From JANSYP01 sp038751255 (lineage in GTDB: Bacteria; Pseudomonadota; Alphaproteobacteria; Rhodobacterales; Rhodobacteraceae), in NCBI GenBank assembly GCA_038751255.1, contig JBCDGN010000001.1:62001-126000 (forward strand): a DNA stretch of 64,000 nucleotides. The letters are read 5' to 3'. The notes beneath the pieces are model-generated. The model was not told where the DNA came from and made no database searches. It saw nothing but the letters and a program-made list of their open reading frames with translations. The position numbers and the translations under genes are program-made. Shown one piece after another: positions 35,430 through 44,383 of this stretch (positions are counted from its first letter, which is position 1; each line of letters begins with the position of its first letter).

Positions 35430-35523
35430 GAGAGGCTGGACTACGACCCAAGCGGGTCTCGTTACGGCTGCTTCCTTCCGGACCTGACCGGGTTGGCGAG
35501 GTGCCTGCCCGCGCCAACCTCTC
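35430..35523 (-). ncRNA. ffs: Signal recognition particle RNA (4.5S, small bacterial type)
   Basis: On the minus strand the core GGTCAGGTCCGGAAGGAAGC is identical to the conserved SRP domain IV loop that binds Ffh. The ends GAGAGGTTGG (5') and CCAGCCTCTC (3') pair over 10 bp, closing the hairpin and fixing a length of about 94 nt. A strong promoter lies directly upstream. Placement before dnaX is the usual alphaproteobacterial position. Exact ends are inferred from pairing. Confidence 0.95.
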
Positions 35524-35530
35524 AAGACCT

Positions 35531-35559
35531 TAGATACGAAAGCCTACGGTCGGTTGCAA
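35531..35559 (-). promoter_or_regulatory. Sigma70 promoter of the SRP RNA gene
   Basis: On the minus strand TTGCAA (35559-35554), a 17 bp spacer and TATCTA (35536-35531) are followed after 7 bp by the predicted first base of the SRP RNA at 35523. Spacing and position are ideal for a housekeeping sigma factor. Confidence 0.75.
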
Positions 35560-35582
35560 GACCGAGCGCATGGCCCTTTGCT

Positions 35583-36383
35583 TCAAAGCCGTTGAAGCAG
35601 ATCTGCCTTTTTTGCGGCGAACTCGTCTTCTGTTAGAGCGCCCGCATCGCGGAGGGCAGCGAGTTTCTCGATTGTGCCAAGAATGTCGCCAGTATCCGCT
35701 GCCGGTGGGGCAGCAGGTGCTGGGGTGCTTGGTGCCGCAACTTCGGGCGGGAGAGACGGCTCTGGAGTAGGAGGTGCCGGAGAAGTGGCTGGCGTCGGTG
35801 CCGGTGGCTGGCTTTGTGCAGGCTCGCCACCAACGCGGGGCAGAGATGATAGGGCGAACTGACCGAATTGGCTGGAAAAACTAATCCCAACAAAGGGATC
35901 GCCCGGGGCCGATTGCTGTTGGCTCCATCCGCCGATCTGGTGGTTGAGCGTGTCAAGCAGGATGACACTTTGCCCATTTCCGGGATCAAAGGCGATACGG
36001 CCTGCTTGTGGGAAATAGGCATAACGCGTCTGGTTTTGTCCCCCGACGGAAGATGGCTGACCGAGTTCCGCAGGCCACCAAGACGCACCCGCTAGCGTCT
36101 GGGGCTGGATGAAAAACTGGCTCTGCGCCATCGCGTTTGACAATTCACCACACAGGTTCTCGACGGTCAGTTTCAGCCCAGTGTTGAACATATCGCCGAC
36201 CATGGTCATGCCGCCCGACATCCATTGGCCAGAGCCTCCGAGCTCAGGAATGTTAAACTGTGCCATGGTCCCACCGCCGCTGGAGACCGCGCGAGCCATG
36301 GATTCGGCCGCTTCGAAAGACAGCCCATAGCGCTGTGCGATATCCCCGATCATACGGCGACCGTCCTCGGTTAGCTGTGACAT
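35583..36383 (-). CDS. SHOCT domain-containing protein
   Basis: The 266-residue soluble protein has an N-terminal helical segment (IGDIAQRYGLSFEAAESMARA), a central beta-rich region with RYAYFPQAGRIAFDPGNGQ, a ~50-residue Pro/Ala linker, and a C-terminal SHOCT motif (LRDAGALTEDEFAAKKADLL). SHOCT modules are short oligomerisation or binding domains found at protein ends. The overall role is unknown. TAGGAG precedes the ATG at 36383. It is downstream of the ABC permease gene on the same strand, 115 bp away, so co-transcription is possible but unproven. Confidence 0.82.
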   Translation of the reverse strand: MSQLTEDGRRMIGDIAQRYGLSFEAAESMARAVSSGGGTMAQFNIPELGGSGQWMSGGMTMVGDMFNTGLKLTVENLCGELSNAMAQSQFFIQPQTLAGASWWPAELGQPSSVGGQNQTRYAYFPQAGRIAFDPGNGQSVILLDTLNHQIGGWSQQQSAPGDPFVGISFSSQFGQFALSSLPRVGGEPAQSQPPAPTPATSPAPPTPEPSLPPEVAAPSTPAPAAPPAADTGDILGTIEKLAALRDAGALTEDEFAAKKADLLQRL

Positions 36384-36498
36384 GGTGTGGCTCCTAAGGC
36401 CCAAATTGCAACGAACGCGCCCTGACATATCCACATCCCCTTGGCGAGAGGATGAGTGAACAAAGAATGGGCGTTGGCCGCCTGAATTTCCAGCGCCG

Positions 36499-37263
36499 TT
36501 ATTGCGGGGCGCGCTCGGCCCAGCCTGCAAAAATGCGCTCCAAGACGACCACAACGTAGTAAAGTGCGATCCCAAGGACCGCCAGGGCGATCAGCACAGC
36601 AAACATCAGGGGATAATCCGCACTGATCTTGCCACTGTCAAATAAAGCTCCGAGCCCTTTGCCATGGGGACTGACGATCTCCATCAGGTTGGTGCCGATA
36701 AAGGCCAGTGTGACGGAGACTTTCAGCGCCCCAAAAAACTCAGGCAGGGTCTTGGGCAGGGCGATCTTCCAGAAAATTGTCATTTGGCTCGCCCCGAGCG
36801 CCCGAAGAATGTCACGATACTCGGGCTCCAAGGTACTCAGACCAATGCTGACGGACACCGCGATCGGAAAAAACGAGATCATGAAGGCGATCAGCACTGT
36901 GTTTAGGTCATGCCGTCCCACAAGCATCAGAGCGATGATCGGCACGACAGTCGCTTTCGGGATCGCGTTGAAACCCACCAGAAGTGGATAGAGGCCGTCG
37001 CGCCAGACCCGTGAAAACCCCATCACCATGCCCAGGCCAACGCCAACCACGATGGCCAGTCCAAGGCCGGCCACAGTGCGCCAGAGCGTCTGCCAACCAT
37101 ATTCCAAGAACAGCCAGCGAAATCTCCAAAATGCAGGCCAAAGATCCGATGGCGAGGCCATTTGATAGTTGGGAAGATCACCCACCCATACAAGCCATTC
37201 CCAAAGGATCAAAAACGCCACCATAAAGAGGATCGGAACGGCAATCTTGCGCAATATGTTCAT
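36499..37263 (-). CDS. ABC transporter permease (SsuC/TauC/ThiX-like)
   Basis: The 254-residue inner-membrane permease has six hydrophobic segments and the coupling motif DILRALGASQMTIFWKIALPKTLP in the middle. It begins with a single helix (ILFMVAFLILWEWLVWV). Related permeases import sulfonates, nitrate or pyrimidine thiamin precursors with an NMT1-type binding protein. It is the third gene of a binding protein-ATPase-permease set on this strand, 95 bp after the ATPase gene. Confidence 0.9.
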   Translation of the reverse strand: MNILRKIAVPILFMVAFLILWEWLVWVGDLPNYQMASPSDLWPAFWRFRWLFLEYGWQTLWRTVAGLGLAIVVGVGLGMVMGFSRVWRDGLYPLLVGFNAIPKATVVPIIALMLVGRHDLNTVLIAFMISFFPIAVSVSIGLSTLEPEYRDILRALGASQMTIFWKIALPKTLPEFFGALKVSVTLAFIGTNLMEIVSPHGKGLGALFDSGKISADYPLMFAVLIALAVLGIALYYVVVVLERIFAGWAERAPQ

Positions 37264-37358
37264 GGTTGTGCCACCATCACCCCGCAGCTCCGTGGCAGAC
37301 GGGCCGGATCGCGCAGGCTTCCCTTGCTTGGTGCTTCATTGGCCGAATCCGGCTCTCA

Positions 37359-38156
37359 TCATGCGGCGGTCTCCGCCGGATGACGGCCTTGCGCGATCTG
37401 GATTTGGTGCCTGAGCGTGGTGAGCATCTCGGCCGCTTCAGCTGAATAGAGATGATCGAGCGTGCGTGCCACGGGCAGGGTGTTTTTCATCACGTATTGG
37501 GTGTGCGCGGGGCGCCCGGACAAGACGACGATTTCATCAGCTAAAAATACACTTTCGCGCAGATCGTGGGTGATCAAGAGGCCGGTGAACTTCTCTTCGC
37601 CGCGCAAGCGGTACATTGTTTGCCAAAGGTCTTCTCTGGTGAAGGCATCAAGCGCACCGAAGGGCTCATCGAGGATCAGGACCTCGGGACGGTGAACAAG
37701 CGCGCGGCAGAGAGAAGCGCGCTGGCGCATGCCGCCGGAAAGTTCTGAAGGTTTTTTGTCCTCAAATCCCTCCAATCCAACCAGCGTTAAGAGCTCCCGC
37801 GCACGCTCTTGTTGCTGGCGCTTGGAAAGATCATTTGGAACAATCTCCAAAGGCAGCATGACATTCTTCAAAATACTGCGCCATTCTAACAGAACCGGGT
37901 TTTGAAAGGCCATGCCCACGGTGGCCCTTGGACTTGTGACCATCTCACCACCCAGCCAGACTTGGCCGCCGTCTGGAAACATCAGCCCTGCGATCAGCCG
38001 GGTCAGGGTTGATTTCCCGCAACCCGAGGGTCCGACCACAGCAGTGAAACTGCCTTTCTCCATCTTTATGTTCAGATGATCCAAAACGGGCAGGGGACCC
38101 GATGCCGTCTTATAGGCATGGGTGATATCGTGCAGATCGATGAAGTTGGTGCTCAT
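37359..38156 (-). CDS. ABC transporter ATPase (SsuB/TauB-like)
   Basis: The 265-residue ATPase has Walker A VGPSGCGKSTLTRLIAG near residue 39, the signature LSGGMRQRASLCRAL (GMRQR is typical of SsuB/TauB), and Walker B VLILDEPFGALDAFTR. It should drive the neighbouring permease. It starts 48 bp after the binding-protein gene. Confidence 0.92.
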   Translation of the reverse strand: MSTNFIDLHDITHAYKTASGPLPVLDHLNIKMEKGSFTAVVGPSGCGKSTLTRLIAGLMFPDGGQVWLGGEMVTSPRATVGMAFQNPVLLEWRSILKNVMLPLEIVPNDLSKRQQQERARELLTLVGLEGFEDKKPSELSGGMRQRASLCRALVHRPEVLILDEPFGALDAFTREDLWQTMYRLRGEEKFTGLLITHDLRESVFLADEIVVLSGRPAHTQYVMKNTLPVARTLDHLYSAEAAEMLTTLRHQIQIAQGRHPAETAA

Positions 38157-38204
38157 GCTTGGGTATATGTTCGGGCCGGACGGTGAGCGTCCGGCCCAGA
38201 TGGG

Positions 38205-39218
38205 TTACTGAAGTGAAATACCACCTTCTGGCAAATAGGCATCGGTGTAGTAGAGCGTTGCATCCGGCGTGTTTTTGAAATCATAGGTTTGCGCCAATTG
38301 CAGGAGTGACCTTTCAAACCGCTCAGGATCGATCTTTCCCATGCCGTGTTCTTTTGTGAAGTCGGTCACGACATTGGCATCCACACAGAGCTGCAGACGT
38401 CTGGTCTCCAGCGCATGGTCGCCCGCAGGATTTCGTTGGATCACCGCCGCGGCTCCAGCTTCGGGGTCGGCAATCGCATCGGCCCATCCTTTGCCAACGG
38501 CGGCGACGAAACCTTTGACTAACTCAGGATTTTCTTCGGCGAAGTCTGTGTTGACGATAAGAGCATTTCCATAAAGTTCTAGCCCATGGTCGGCCATCAA
38601 AATGATGGAAATATCGTCTTCAGGGACGCCAAGCCGCGCAAGATTGAGATAGGATGAGAAATTATAGCCCGTTACCGCGTCGACTTTACCCTCTGCGAGC
38701 ATCGGTTCGCGTGTCGGGAAGCCCACCGGCTCCACAGTGACGGTCTCTTTATCAATACCAGCGGCAGCGGCAAACGGTGAGAACTGTGCCCATGCCCCAT
38801 CGGGGGGCGGCGCGCCCAAAATCTTGCCTTCTAGGTCTTTGGGCTCTTCAATACCCAAGGACTTCCGGCCCACAACCGCAAATGGCGGTTTGTCGTAGGT
38901 CATCATCACTGCGATAACTGGAGCGCCAGGGTTTTGATCGATGAACTTCACCAAGCTGTTTATATCGGCAAACCCAATGGGAAACGCGCCGGTTGCAACC
39001 TTCGGGATGGCATCGAGAGACCCCTGACCTGCCGTGACTTCGACATCCAACCCGGCGTCGGCAAAGTAGCCTTTGTCGATGGCCAGAAAATAGGGCGCGG
39101 CAGGGCCTTCGAATTTCCAATCGAGCGCAAAGGGGACTTTGGTTGTCTCCGCACTGAGCGTTGTTGCCATGCCTATGGTGGCAATACTCAGAGCAGTTGT
39201 GACGGCGCGTATAAACAC
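38205..39218 (-). CDS. ABC transporter substrate-binding protein, NMT1/THI5-like
   Basis: The 337-residue periplasmic protein has a signal peptide (FIRAVTTALSIATIGMATTLSA). It then has the NMT1-type start PFALDWKFEGPAAPYFLAIDKGYF, with GLDVEVTAGQGSLDAIPKVATG and LGAPPPDGAWAQF. The family binds sulfonates, nitrate, riboflavin or hydroxymethylpyrimidine; the ligand cannot be named here. I looked for a thiamin riboswitch in the 164 bp upstream and found none, which argues against a thiamin-precursor role but does not exclude it. Confidence 0.88.
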   Translation of the reverse strand: MFIRAVTTALSIATIGMATTLSAETTKVPFALDWKFEGPAAPYFLAIDKGYFADAGLDVEVTAGQGSLDAIPKVATGAFPIGFADINSLVKFIDQNPGAPVIAVMMTYDKPPFAVVGRKSLGIEEPKDLEGKILGAPPPDGAWAQFSPFAAAAGIDKETVTVEPVGFPTREPMLAEGKVDAVTGYNFSSYLNLARLGVPEDDISIILMADHGLELYGNALIVNTDFAEENPELVKGFVAAVGKGWADAIADPEAGAAAVIQRNPAGDHALETRRLQLCVDANVVTDFTKEHGMGKIDPERFERSLLQLAQTYDFKNTPDATLYYTDAYLPEGGISLQ

Positions 39219-39382
39219 GGGGCGGATCTCCCTTGGCTGATAAGTGTCGCGGCGAGCATGGAGAGCGTTTTTGCAGCGCGTTAAGCTCCCGCAGCGTCAG
39301 AAGCTCTTCGCAAGCTCTCACAGTCATAATTCTGCCTAGTAATTAATCCAAATGGATCAATTCAGTTGCGTTTGGTGAACGA

Positions 39383-41260
39383 TCATACCGTCCCAAGCGT
39401 GAACCGATATCGGTAGGTCGAAGACGGCGCATGGTCGATTTGGCGCAGACCTTTAAGGTTCGGCGGAGACAACGAGCTTCCCTTGGTCTCGATCTCCAAC
39501 AGAACACTCGCGCCATCGATTTCACAGAGTTCAAAAACAGGCCCTTGGGATGTCTCTGTAATCTCACCTTCTTCGGAGAGGTATTTCTCCAGTGCTTCGA
39601 TGCAGTGGAGCGGACTTTTGAGAAAGATGGACTCCGGCCCACTGCCCGGGTAGTCCCCACTCCCATTCGCACGATATTCACTTGTCGCGAGTAGGAATTT
39701 TTGGCTCATAGCCAGGGGTTTACCTTGCCAAGTGACCTGTCTCAGCCGTGATCGCTCGCGCCCATCCAGAACGGCGGGCTGAGACAGGTCAAAGCGATAC
39801 TGCAAGCCGAAGATGATATCAAAATGGTGTCCAACCCAGTTGGGTCCCATTAGGTCTTGGTCGGGTTCACCCGGCACAAGCTGCGCAAAAGAGGCAGCCG
39901 CTCGTTCCAGCCAGCGACAGAGGCCAGCGCCATCGATCATGATGGCACAAACCCGGTCTGGATAAGGAAAGATCATTGCCGCATCCGCCCGCCGAATAGG
40001 GCCTGGCGCGATATCGATCGACGCCTCATGCCCAAACTGCATGCCGCCATTCAAAGGCGCGACCGCGGCAAGCATAGGGAGATCTGCAACGCCGGCCTTC
40101 GCAGCCCAATAACGCATCTCGTGGATCAGAACCTTCCCCATAAGGGGGCCTACTGCGCCTGTTCTTACGTGGTCAAAGTGGTTTTGCAGCGCGATTTGGG
40201 TGCGTCCCATAGGCTTGTCTGCCCAGGTCTCGCAGTCCTTTTGCAGCGCGAAGATTGAGGTTGGTAGAAACTCTAGATCTTCTTCGCCAGAATCTGTGCC
40301 CGACAGATGAAGCAGACCGCGTCCGCTGGTCACCTGCCATCCGTGTTCGCTGCTATGAGAAAGCTCTAGGTCGATTTGCCCCAAATGAGAGCCCAAGGAT
40401 CCCGGCATAACCACTGGCTTACCGTGGATCGTGCCAGCTGACAGGTCTGCGTCGCTAAGGCTCTGATGCGCTTCGCCAGGAAAAACCCCATGACTATGCC
40501 CTGCGATCAACGCATCAATTCCGTCGATCTGGGCGAACTGAACAACTTGATTTTCGGGCGCACTGGGGTGGTCCTCGTCGGCCACGCCACTATGGCAGAG
40601 CGCGACGACCACATCGGCCCCCGCGGCTTTGAGCGTTGCCGCTCCCTCTCGCAAAATAGCGTCCATTGGACTGATTATGTATCTGCCAGCCAATGCAGGT
40701 CGGTTCCATGTCTCGGTTTGCGGGGGCAGAACACTCAAGAGCCCGATCCGGATCGTCAGCGCATTGCCGTCTGCGCCGGTCACATGCCGCTCGAGCATGG
40801 AGCTGCGATGGATGAACGGTGGCGGTTCTCCTGTTTTGGCGTCTTGCAAATTACTGCAGTGAACCGGGATCTCTGACTGGGCACAGAGCGCAAGCAAGTA
40901 GTCTATCCCATAGTCAAATTCATGATTTCCGAGCCCAATCGCATCGCAGCCGAGGCTTTTGAGCGCTGACAACATCGGATGAGGATGCGATCTCCCAAAG
41001 CGCCACTCCGCCACATGCCAATCGGCAAAAAGTGTTCCTTGGCTGAAGTCTCCATTGTCGACATACAGTGAAAGAGGCGCAGCGGAGCTTAGGGTTTTTA
41101 TGCTTTTGGCGAGGCGCGCTAAGCCGATGTTTGGAATGTATTTTCCGCGCGCAAAGTCCCATCCCGAAACCTGCATGTGTAGGTCCGACGTCGCAAGAAT
41201 TCGGAGGTATGTCAGCGTTTGGGCAGTGTTGCCGTTGGACGAGAGCGCGCACAACGGCAA
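39383..41260 (-). CDS. 5'-nucleotidase / 2',3'-cyclic phosphodiesterase family protein, no signal peptide
   Basis: The 625-residue metallophosphoesterase shows the dinuclear metal motifs ILATSDLH near residue 21, YVDNGDFSQG near 66, LGNHEFDYG near 109 and IAGHSHGVFPG near 260. A C-terminal 5'-nucleotidase domain follows, with GGMQFGHEASIDI and YRANGSGDYPGSG. Homologues such as CpdB/UshA are exported, but this protein lacks a signal peptide and so may act in the cytoplasm. The first possible start is TTG at 41260; a second TTG at 41254 lies 8 bp after GGGAGG and may be the true start. It is divergent from nudC. Confidence 0.85.
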   Translation of the reverse strand: MPLCALSSNGNTAQTLTYLRILATSDLHMQVSGWDFARGKYIPNIGLARLAKSIKTLSSAAPLSLYVDNGDFSQGTLFADWHVAEWRFGRSHPHPMLSALKSLGCDAIGLGNHEFDYGIDYLLALCAQSEIPVHCSNLQDAKTGEPPPFIHRSSMLERHVTGADGNALTIRIGLLSVLPPQTETWNRPALAGRYIISPMDAILREGAATLKAAGADVVVALCHSGVADEDHPSAPENQVVQFAQIDGIDALIAGHSHGVFPGEAHQSLSDADLSAGTIHGKPVVMPGSLGSHLGQIDLELSHSSEHGWQVTSGRGLLHLSGTDSGEEDLEFLPTSIFALQKDCETWADKPMGRTQIALQNHFDHVRTGAVGPLMGKVLIHEMRYWAAKAGVADLPMLAAVAPLNGGMQFGHEASIDIAPGPIRRADAAMIFPYPDRVCAIMIDGAGLCRWLERAAASFAQLVPGEPDQDLMGPNWVGHHFDIIFGLQYRFDLSQPAVLDGRERSRLRQVTWQGKPLAMSQKFLLATSEYRANGSGDYPGSGPESIFLKSPLHCIEALEKYLSEEGEITETSQGPVFELCEIDGASVLLEIETKGSSLSPPNLKGLRQIDHAPSSTYRYRFTLGTV

Positions 41261-41417
41261 GCCCTCCCATTTATTTTGGTCAATGCGGTCAGCTCCGCTT
41301 CATGACCTTAACAACTAGTCCGAAAAAGGTGCAAGGGTCGCATAAAACTTCGAATTCTTTACAAGCCCATGGGCTCTGTGAAAAGCAGACCCAACAAAAA
41401 ACGGATGAGGCATGATC

Positions 41418-42395
41418 ATGGTGGGGGCGGGGAATTTGGCCTTTGGGGCTGCGGCACTGGATCGTGCAGCCCATATTCGGGCGGACCAAAGCGCGCTTAC
41501 GACACTGCGACGGCAGGGCGACGCGGCCTGTATCGCGCTCTGGCGCGGCAAACCCTTGATGACGCCCCTATCTGATGGCCGTGCGCGGATTGAGTATCTA
41601 CAAATGGACCACGCGACGCTGAAAGACACCCCCGGCTCGTTGATCTTTCTCGGGATTGATCAGGGGTCACCGCGCTTTGCCGTCGATCTATCGCATCTGG
41701 AGATTGATCTTGAGGATGAAACGCGTCTGGATGCCTTCGCCGATCTGTCGGTTCAGCGACACAAAGCGCTTCCCCTAGAGAGCGGATTCGCAGAGTTGCG
41801 AGGTGCATCGCCGCGCCTGGACCCTAGTGAGGCTGCTATGGCGGGGACGGCGCGCGCTTTGATGGAGTGGCATCGCAGGCATCGGTTCTGTGCCAATTGC
41901 GGTGCGCCAAGCGAGATGAGTATGGCGGGCTGGCAACGTGATTGTCCGTCCTGTGGGGCCAATCACTATCCACGCACAGATCCAGTGGTCATCGTGCTGG
42001 CCCTGCGCGGGAACGCGGTTTTGATGGGGCGGTCACCGGCATGGCCGGAAGGTCTTCATTCGCTCTTAGCGGGTTTTGTGGAACCCGGCGAAACCATCGG
42101 AACAGCTGCGCGACGGGAAGTTTTCGAAGAAGCAGGGATTCGCCTTGGCGATGTGCGGATTGTGCGCAGCCAACCATGGCCCTTTCCGGCTTCGTTGATG
42201 ATTGGATGTGTGGCAGAAGCCCTCAGCGAAGAGATCATCATCGACCCAGTTGAAATCGAAGAGGCGCGTTGGGTGTCCCGTGAAGAGATGGTTGAAGTGG
42301 TCGCAGGGCGTCATCCGAATTTGCGACCGGCCCGACAAGGTGCCATCGCCCGGGTCTTGCTTGACGACTGGATTGCCGGGCACCTGACCTCATGA
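41418..42395 (+). CDS. nudC: NAD(H) pyrophosphatase NudC
   Basis: The 325-residue Nudix hydrolase should cleave NADH to NMNH and AMP, and may remove NAD caps from RNA. It has an N-terminal NudC domain, a four-Cys zinc ribbon (CANCGAP and CPSCGANHYPRTDP), and a Nudix box GFVEPGETIGTAARREVFEEAG. The SQPWPFPASLM motif marks the NADH-specific class. GAGG at 41407-41410 suits the ATG at 41418; one at 41412 is only 1 bp away from it. It overlaps the next gene by 4 bp. Confidence 0.93.
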   Translation: MVGAGNLAFGAAALDRAAHIRADQSALTTLRRQGDAACIALWRGKPLMTPLSDGRARIEYLQMDHATLKDTPGSLIFLGIDQGSPRFAVDLSHLEIDLEDETRLDAFADLSVQRHKALPLESGFAELRGASPRLDPSEAAMAGTARALMEWHRRHRFCANCGAPSEMSMAGWQRDCPSCGANHYPRTDPVVIVLALRGNAVLMGRSPAWPEGLHSLLAGFVEPGETIGTAARREVFEEAGIRLGDVRIVRSQPWPFPASLMIGCVAEALSEEIIIDPVEIEEARWVSREEMVEVVAGRHPNLRPARQGAIARVLLDDWIAGHLTS

Positions 42396-42853
42396 CCCTG
42401 CGCCTGAGTTCTTTGACCAGGATCAAAGCGCCACAACCTCTTTGTTGGGACCGTTTGGTGGACCTTGACACGCTGCTGGAAAGGACCGCGGACAATCGTC
42501 TTTCGGTGCGGCGTTTGAAGGGGTCAGGTCTTGCTCAATTGGGTGATGTCTGGGATGTCAGCGCGCAGGTCGCGGGCCAAAAGCAGCAAGGGCAGTTCGA
42601 AATCGTCACTTTGGACGCGCCGACACGTTGCACGCTGCGCGGCGGCAACAAGATCTATGCGATCACGCTGGATGTTGAGTTGTCGGCCATTGGCGCAGAG
42701 GCCACAAGGCTTGGTGTCAAAATCCTCGTCAATGCACGGACACTTCGGGGACGGATCTTGCTAAAGCCGCTATCGGTGATGGCGCCTGTCCTCCAGTCCC
42801 GATTTGCCGAGAAAGTCGGCTGGGTCGTGTCACGACTGATGGATCAATCGTAG
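42392..42853 (+). CDS. SRPBCC family protein
   Basis: The 153-residue protein has the general pattern of the START/SRPBCC ligand-binding fold: strand IKAPQPLCWDRLVDLDTL, a central beta-sheet (GDVWDVSAQVAGQKQQGQFEIVTL), and a long C-terminal helix (FAEKVGWVVSRLMDQ). No catalytic residues are evident and the ligand is unknown. The ATG overlaps the nudC stop by 4 bp, so the two are co-translated. Its 3' end overlaps the convergent pheA gene by 10 bp. Confidence 0.75.
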   Translation: MTLRLSSLTRIKAPQPLCWDRLVDLDTLLERTADNRLSVRRLKGSGLAQLGDVWDVSAQVAGQKQQGQFEIVTLDAPTRCTLRGGNKIYAITLDVELSAIGAEATRLGVKILVNARTLRGRILLKPLSVMAPVLQSRFAEKVGWVVSRLMDQS

Positions 42854-43692
42854 CCGTAGCCCCCTTGGCGGTGAGCGTTTTCGGGGTAGACGCCCAGGAT
42901 CCGCATCTCTGACGTGAAGTAATCCAGTTCTTCCAGAGCGCGTGCGACAGCGGGATCGCTCGGGTGACCTTCGATATCGGCAAAGAACTGGGTCGCGGTG
43001 AAGGTGCCATTGACCATGTAGCTTTCCAGCTTGGTCATGTTCACTCCATTGGTCGCGAAACCGCCCATCGCTTTGTAAAGCGCTGCTGGGATGTTGCGCA
43101 CGCGGAACACAAAAGAGGTGATCATCAGACCGGTGCCGCGCCGACTGAGATCGGGTTCCGGCGCCATGATCAGAAAGCGTGTCGTGTTGCCGTCGCTGTC
43201 TTCAATGTGACGCGCAAGGACGTCGAGCCCATAAATCTCTGCCGCAAGCTCAGACGCCAGTGCTGCACGATGTCGTTTTCCCTCTGAGGCAACGTCGCGG
43301 GCGGCACGCGCGTTGTCTGGGCTGACATTTCCGCTGATGTCGTGCTTGCGTAAAAACTTCGCGCACTGCGGCAACAACACCAGATGGCTCCAAGCTTCGG
43401 TGATGTCGGACAGCTGCGCCCCGGGCACTCCGAGGAGATTGATATGCACTCGTACGAAGGCCTCGTCGATGATGTGCAAGCCGCTCTCCGGTAAGAGGCG
43501 ATGAATATCAGCAACCCGGCCATAGGTGCTGTTCTCCACCGGTAGCATGGCCAGTTCCGCACCACCGGAGCGGACGGTTTCGATCACATCTTCGAATGTA
43601 CCGCAGGGCACGGCCTCATATTCTGGACGTGTTTCCCGGCAGGCCTGGTGCGAATAAGCCCCGGGTTCACCTTGGAAAGCAATGCGATACAT
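42844..43692 (-). CDS. pheA: Prephenate dehydratase
   Basis: The 282-residue enzyme should convert prephenate to phenylpyruvate for phenylalanine synthesis. The catalytic domain has AFQGEPGAYSHQA near residue 5, LAMLPVENSTYGRVADI near 48, and the active-site TRF in GNTTRFLIMA. A C-terminal ACT domain (PAALYKAMGGFATNGVNMTK) with the ESYM motif should bind phenylalanine for feedback inhibition. There is no chorismate mutase domain. The ATG at 43692 is preceded by GGAAAGGG. It is divergent from the cytochrome c gene. Confidence 0.96.
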   Translation of the reverse strand: MYRIAFQGEPGAYSHQACRETRPEYEAVPCGTFEDVIETVRSGGAELAMLPVENSTYGRVADIHRLLPESGLHIIDEAFVRVHINLLGVPGAQLSDITEAWSHLVLLPQCAKFLRKHDISGNVSPDNARAARDVASEGKRHRAALASELAAEIYGLDVLARHIEDSDGNTTRFLIMAPEPDLSRRGTGLMITSFVFRVRNIPAALYKAMGGFATNGVNMTKLESYMVNGTFTATQFFADIEGHPSDPAVARALEELDYFTSEMRILGVYPENAHRQGGYGYD

Positions 43693-43810
43693 CGGTAGCC
43701 CTTTCCTACAATTGCACGCTTTTGGGCGTTTGGTCGCGGCAGGTACACCTTGAAGCACCCGAGGGGAAGCCGCTAGATGTGGCCAAATCCGAGGTAGGGA
43801 CGGTCCAGGT

Positions 43811-44329
43811 ATGTTTGACACTATGACCTTAACCAAAGTTGTCGGTAGTCTCTGTGGAGCTCTGCTGATTTTTCTTCTTGGCGGCTGGGCAGGGGAATTG
43901 CTGTTCCATGTCGGCGGGGGGCATTACGGCGATCAACAAGCTTACTTGATCGACACGGGCGAAGAAGAAGCTGCGGAAGAAACCGCGGAAGAGGATCAGA
44001 TTGATTTTCTCGCAATGGTGGCAGCTGCCGATGCTGGCAAAGGTGAACGTGTTTTTGGCAAATGTGCAGCATGCCACAGGCTCGACGGCAGCGATGGCAC
44101 GGGCCCACATCTGAACGGCATCGTCGGAAAGGCAAAGGCGGCTTCAGACGGTTATGCTTACTCGTCCACGCTAGCTGATATGTCCGATGACGTATGGAGT
44201 GAGGACAACCTCAATCTGTTCTTGGAGAACCCAAAAGGCTATGCGCCTGGAACCAAGATGGCGTTCGCTGGTCTCAAAAAGGCTACAGAACGAGCAGATC
44301 TTGTGGCGTATCTGCAAACCACAAACTGA
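43811..44329 (+). CDS. Membrane-anchored cytochrome c (CycM/cy-type)
   Basis: The 172-residue protein has an uncleaved N-terminal helix (about residues 9-33) and an acidic Glu/Ala linker (47-65). One class I cytochrome c domain follows, with haem site CAACH (Cys85, Cys88, His89), TGPHLNGIVG, and axial ligand Met150 in PGTKMAF. Such anchored cytochromes carry electrons from the bc1 complex to terminal oxidases in the periplasm. A strong terminator follows 25 bp after the stop, so it is a single-gene transcript. Confidence 0.93.
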   Translation: MFDTMTLTKVVGSLCGALLIFLLGGWAGELLFHVGGGHYGDQQAYLIDTGEEEAAEETAEEDQIDFLAMVAAADAGKGERVFGKCAACHRLDGSDGTGPHLNGIVGKAKAASDGYAYSSTLADMSDDVWSEDNLNLFLENPKGYAPGTKMAFAGLKKATERADLVAYLQTTN

Positions 44330-44354
44330 GCATTCCTGTGATTTTAACCGATTT

Positions 44355-44383
44355 GACCGCCTCCTCGGGCGGTCATTTTGTTT
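44355..44383 (+). terminator. Rho-independent terminator after cytochrome c gene
   Basis: GACCGCC (44355-44361), a 6-nt loop and GGCGGTC (44368-44374) form a perfect 7 bp stem followed by ATTTTGTTT. It begins 25 bp after the cytochrome stop codon. Confidence 0.88.

Noticed and set aside
39219..39382. Thiamin pyrophosphate riboswitch before the NMT1-type transporter
   Set aside because: The conserved CTGAGA-type core and paired stems were looked for on the minus strand and are absent.
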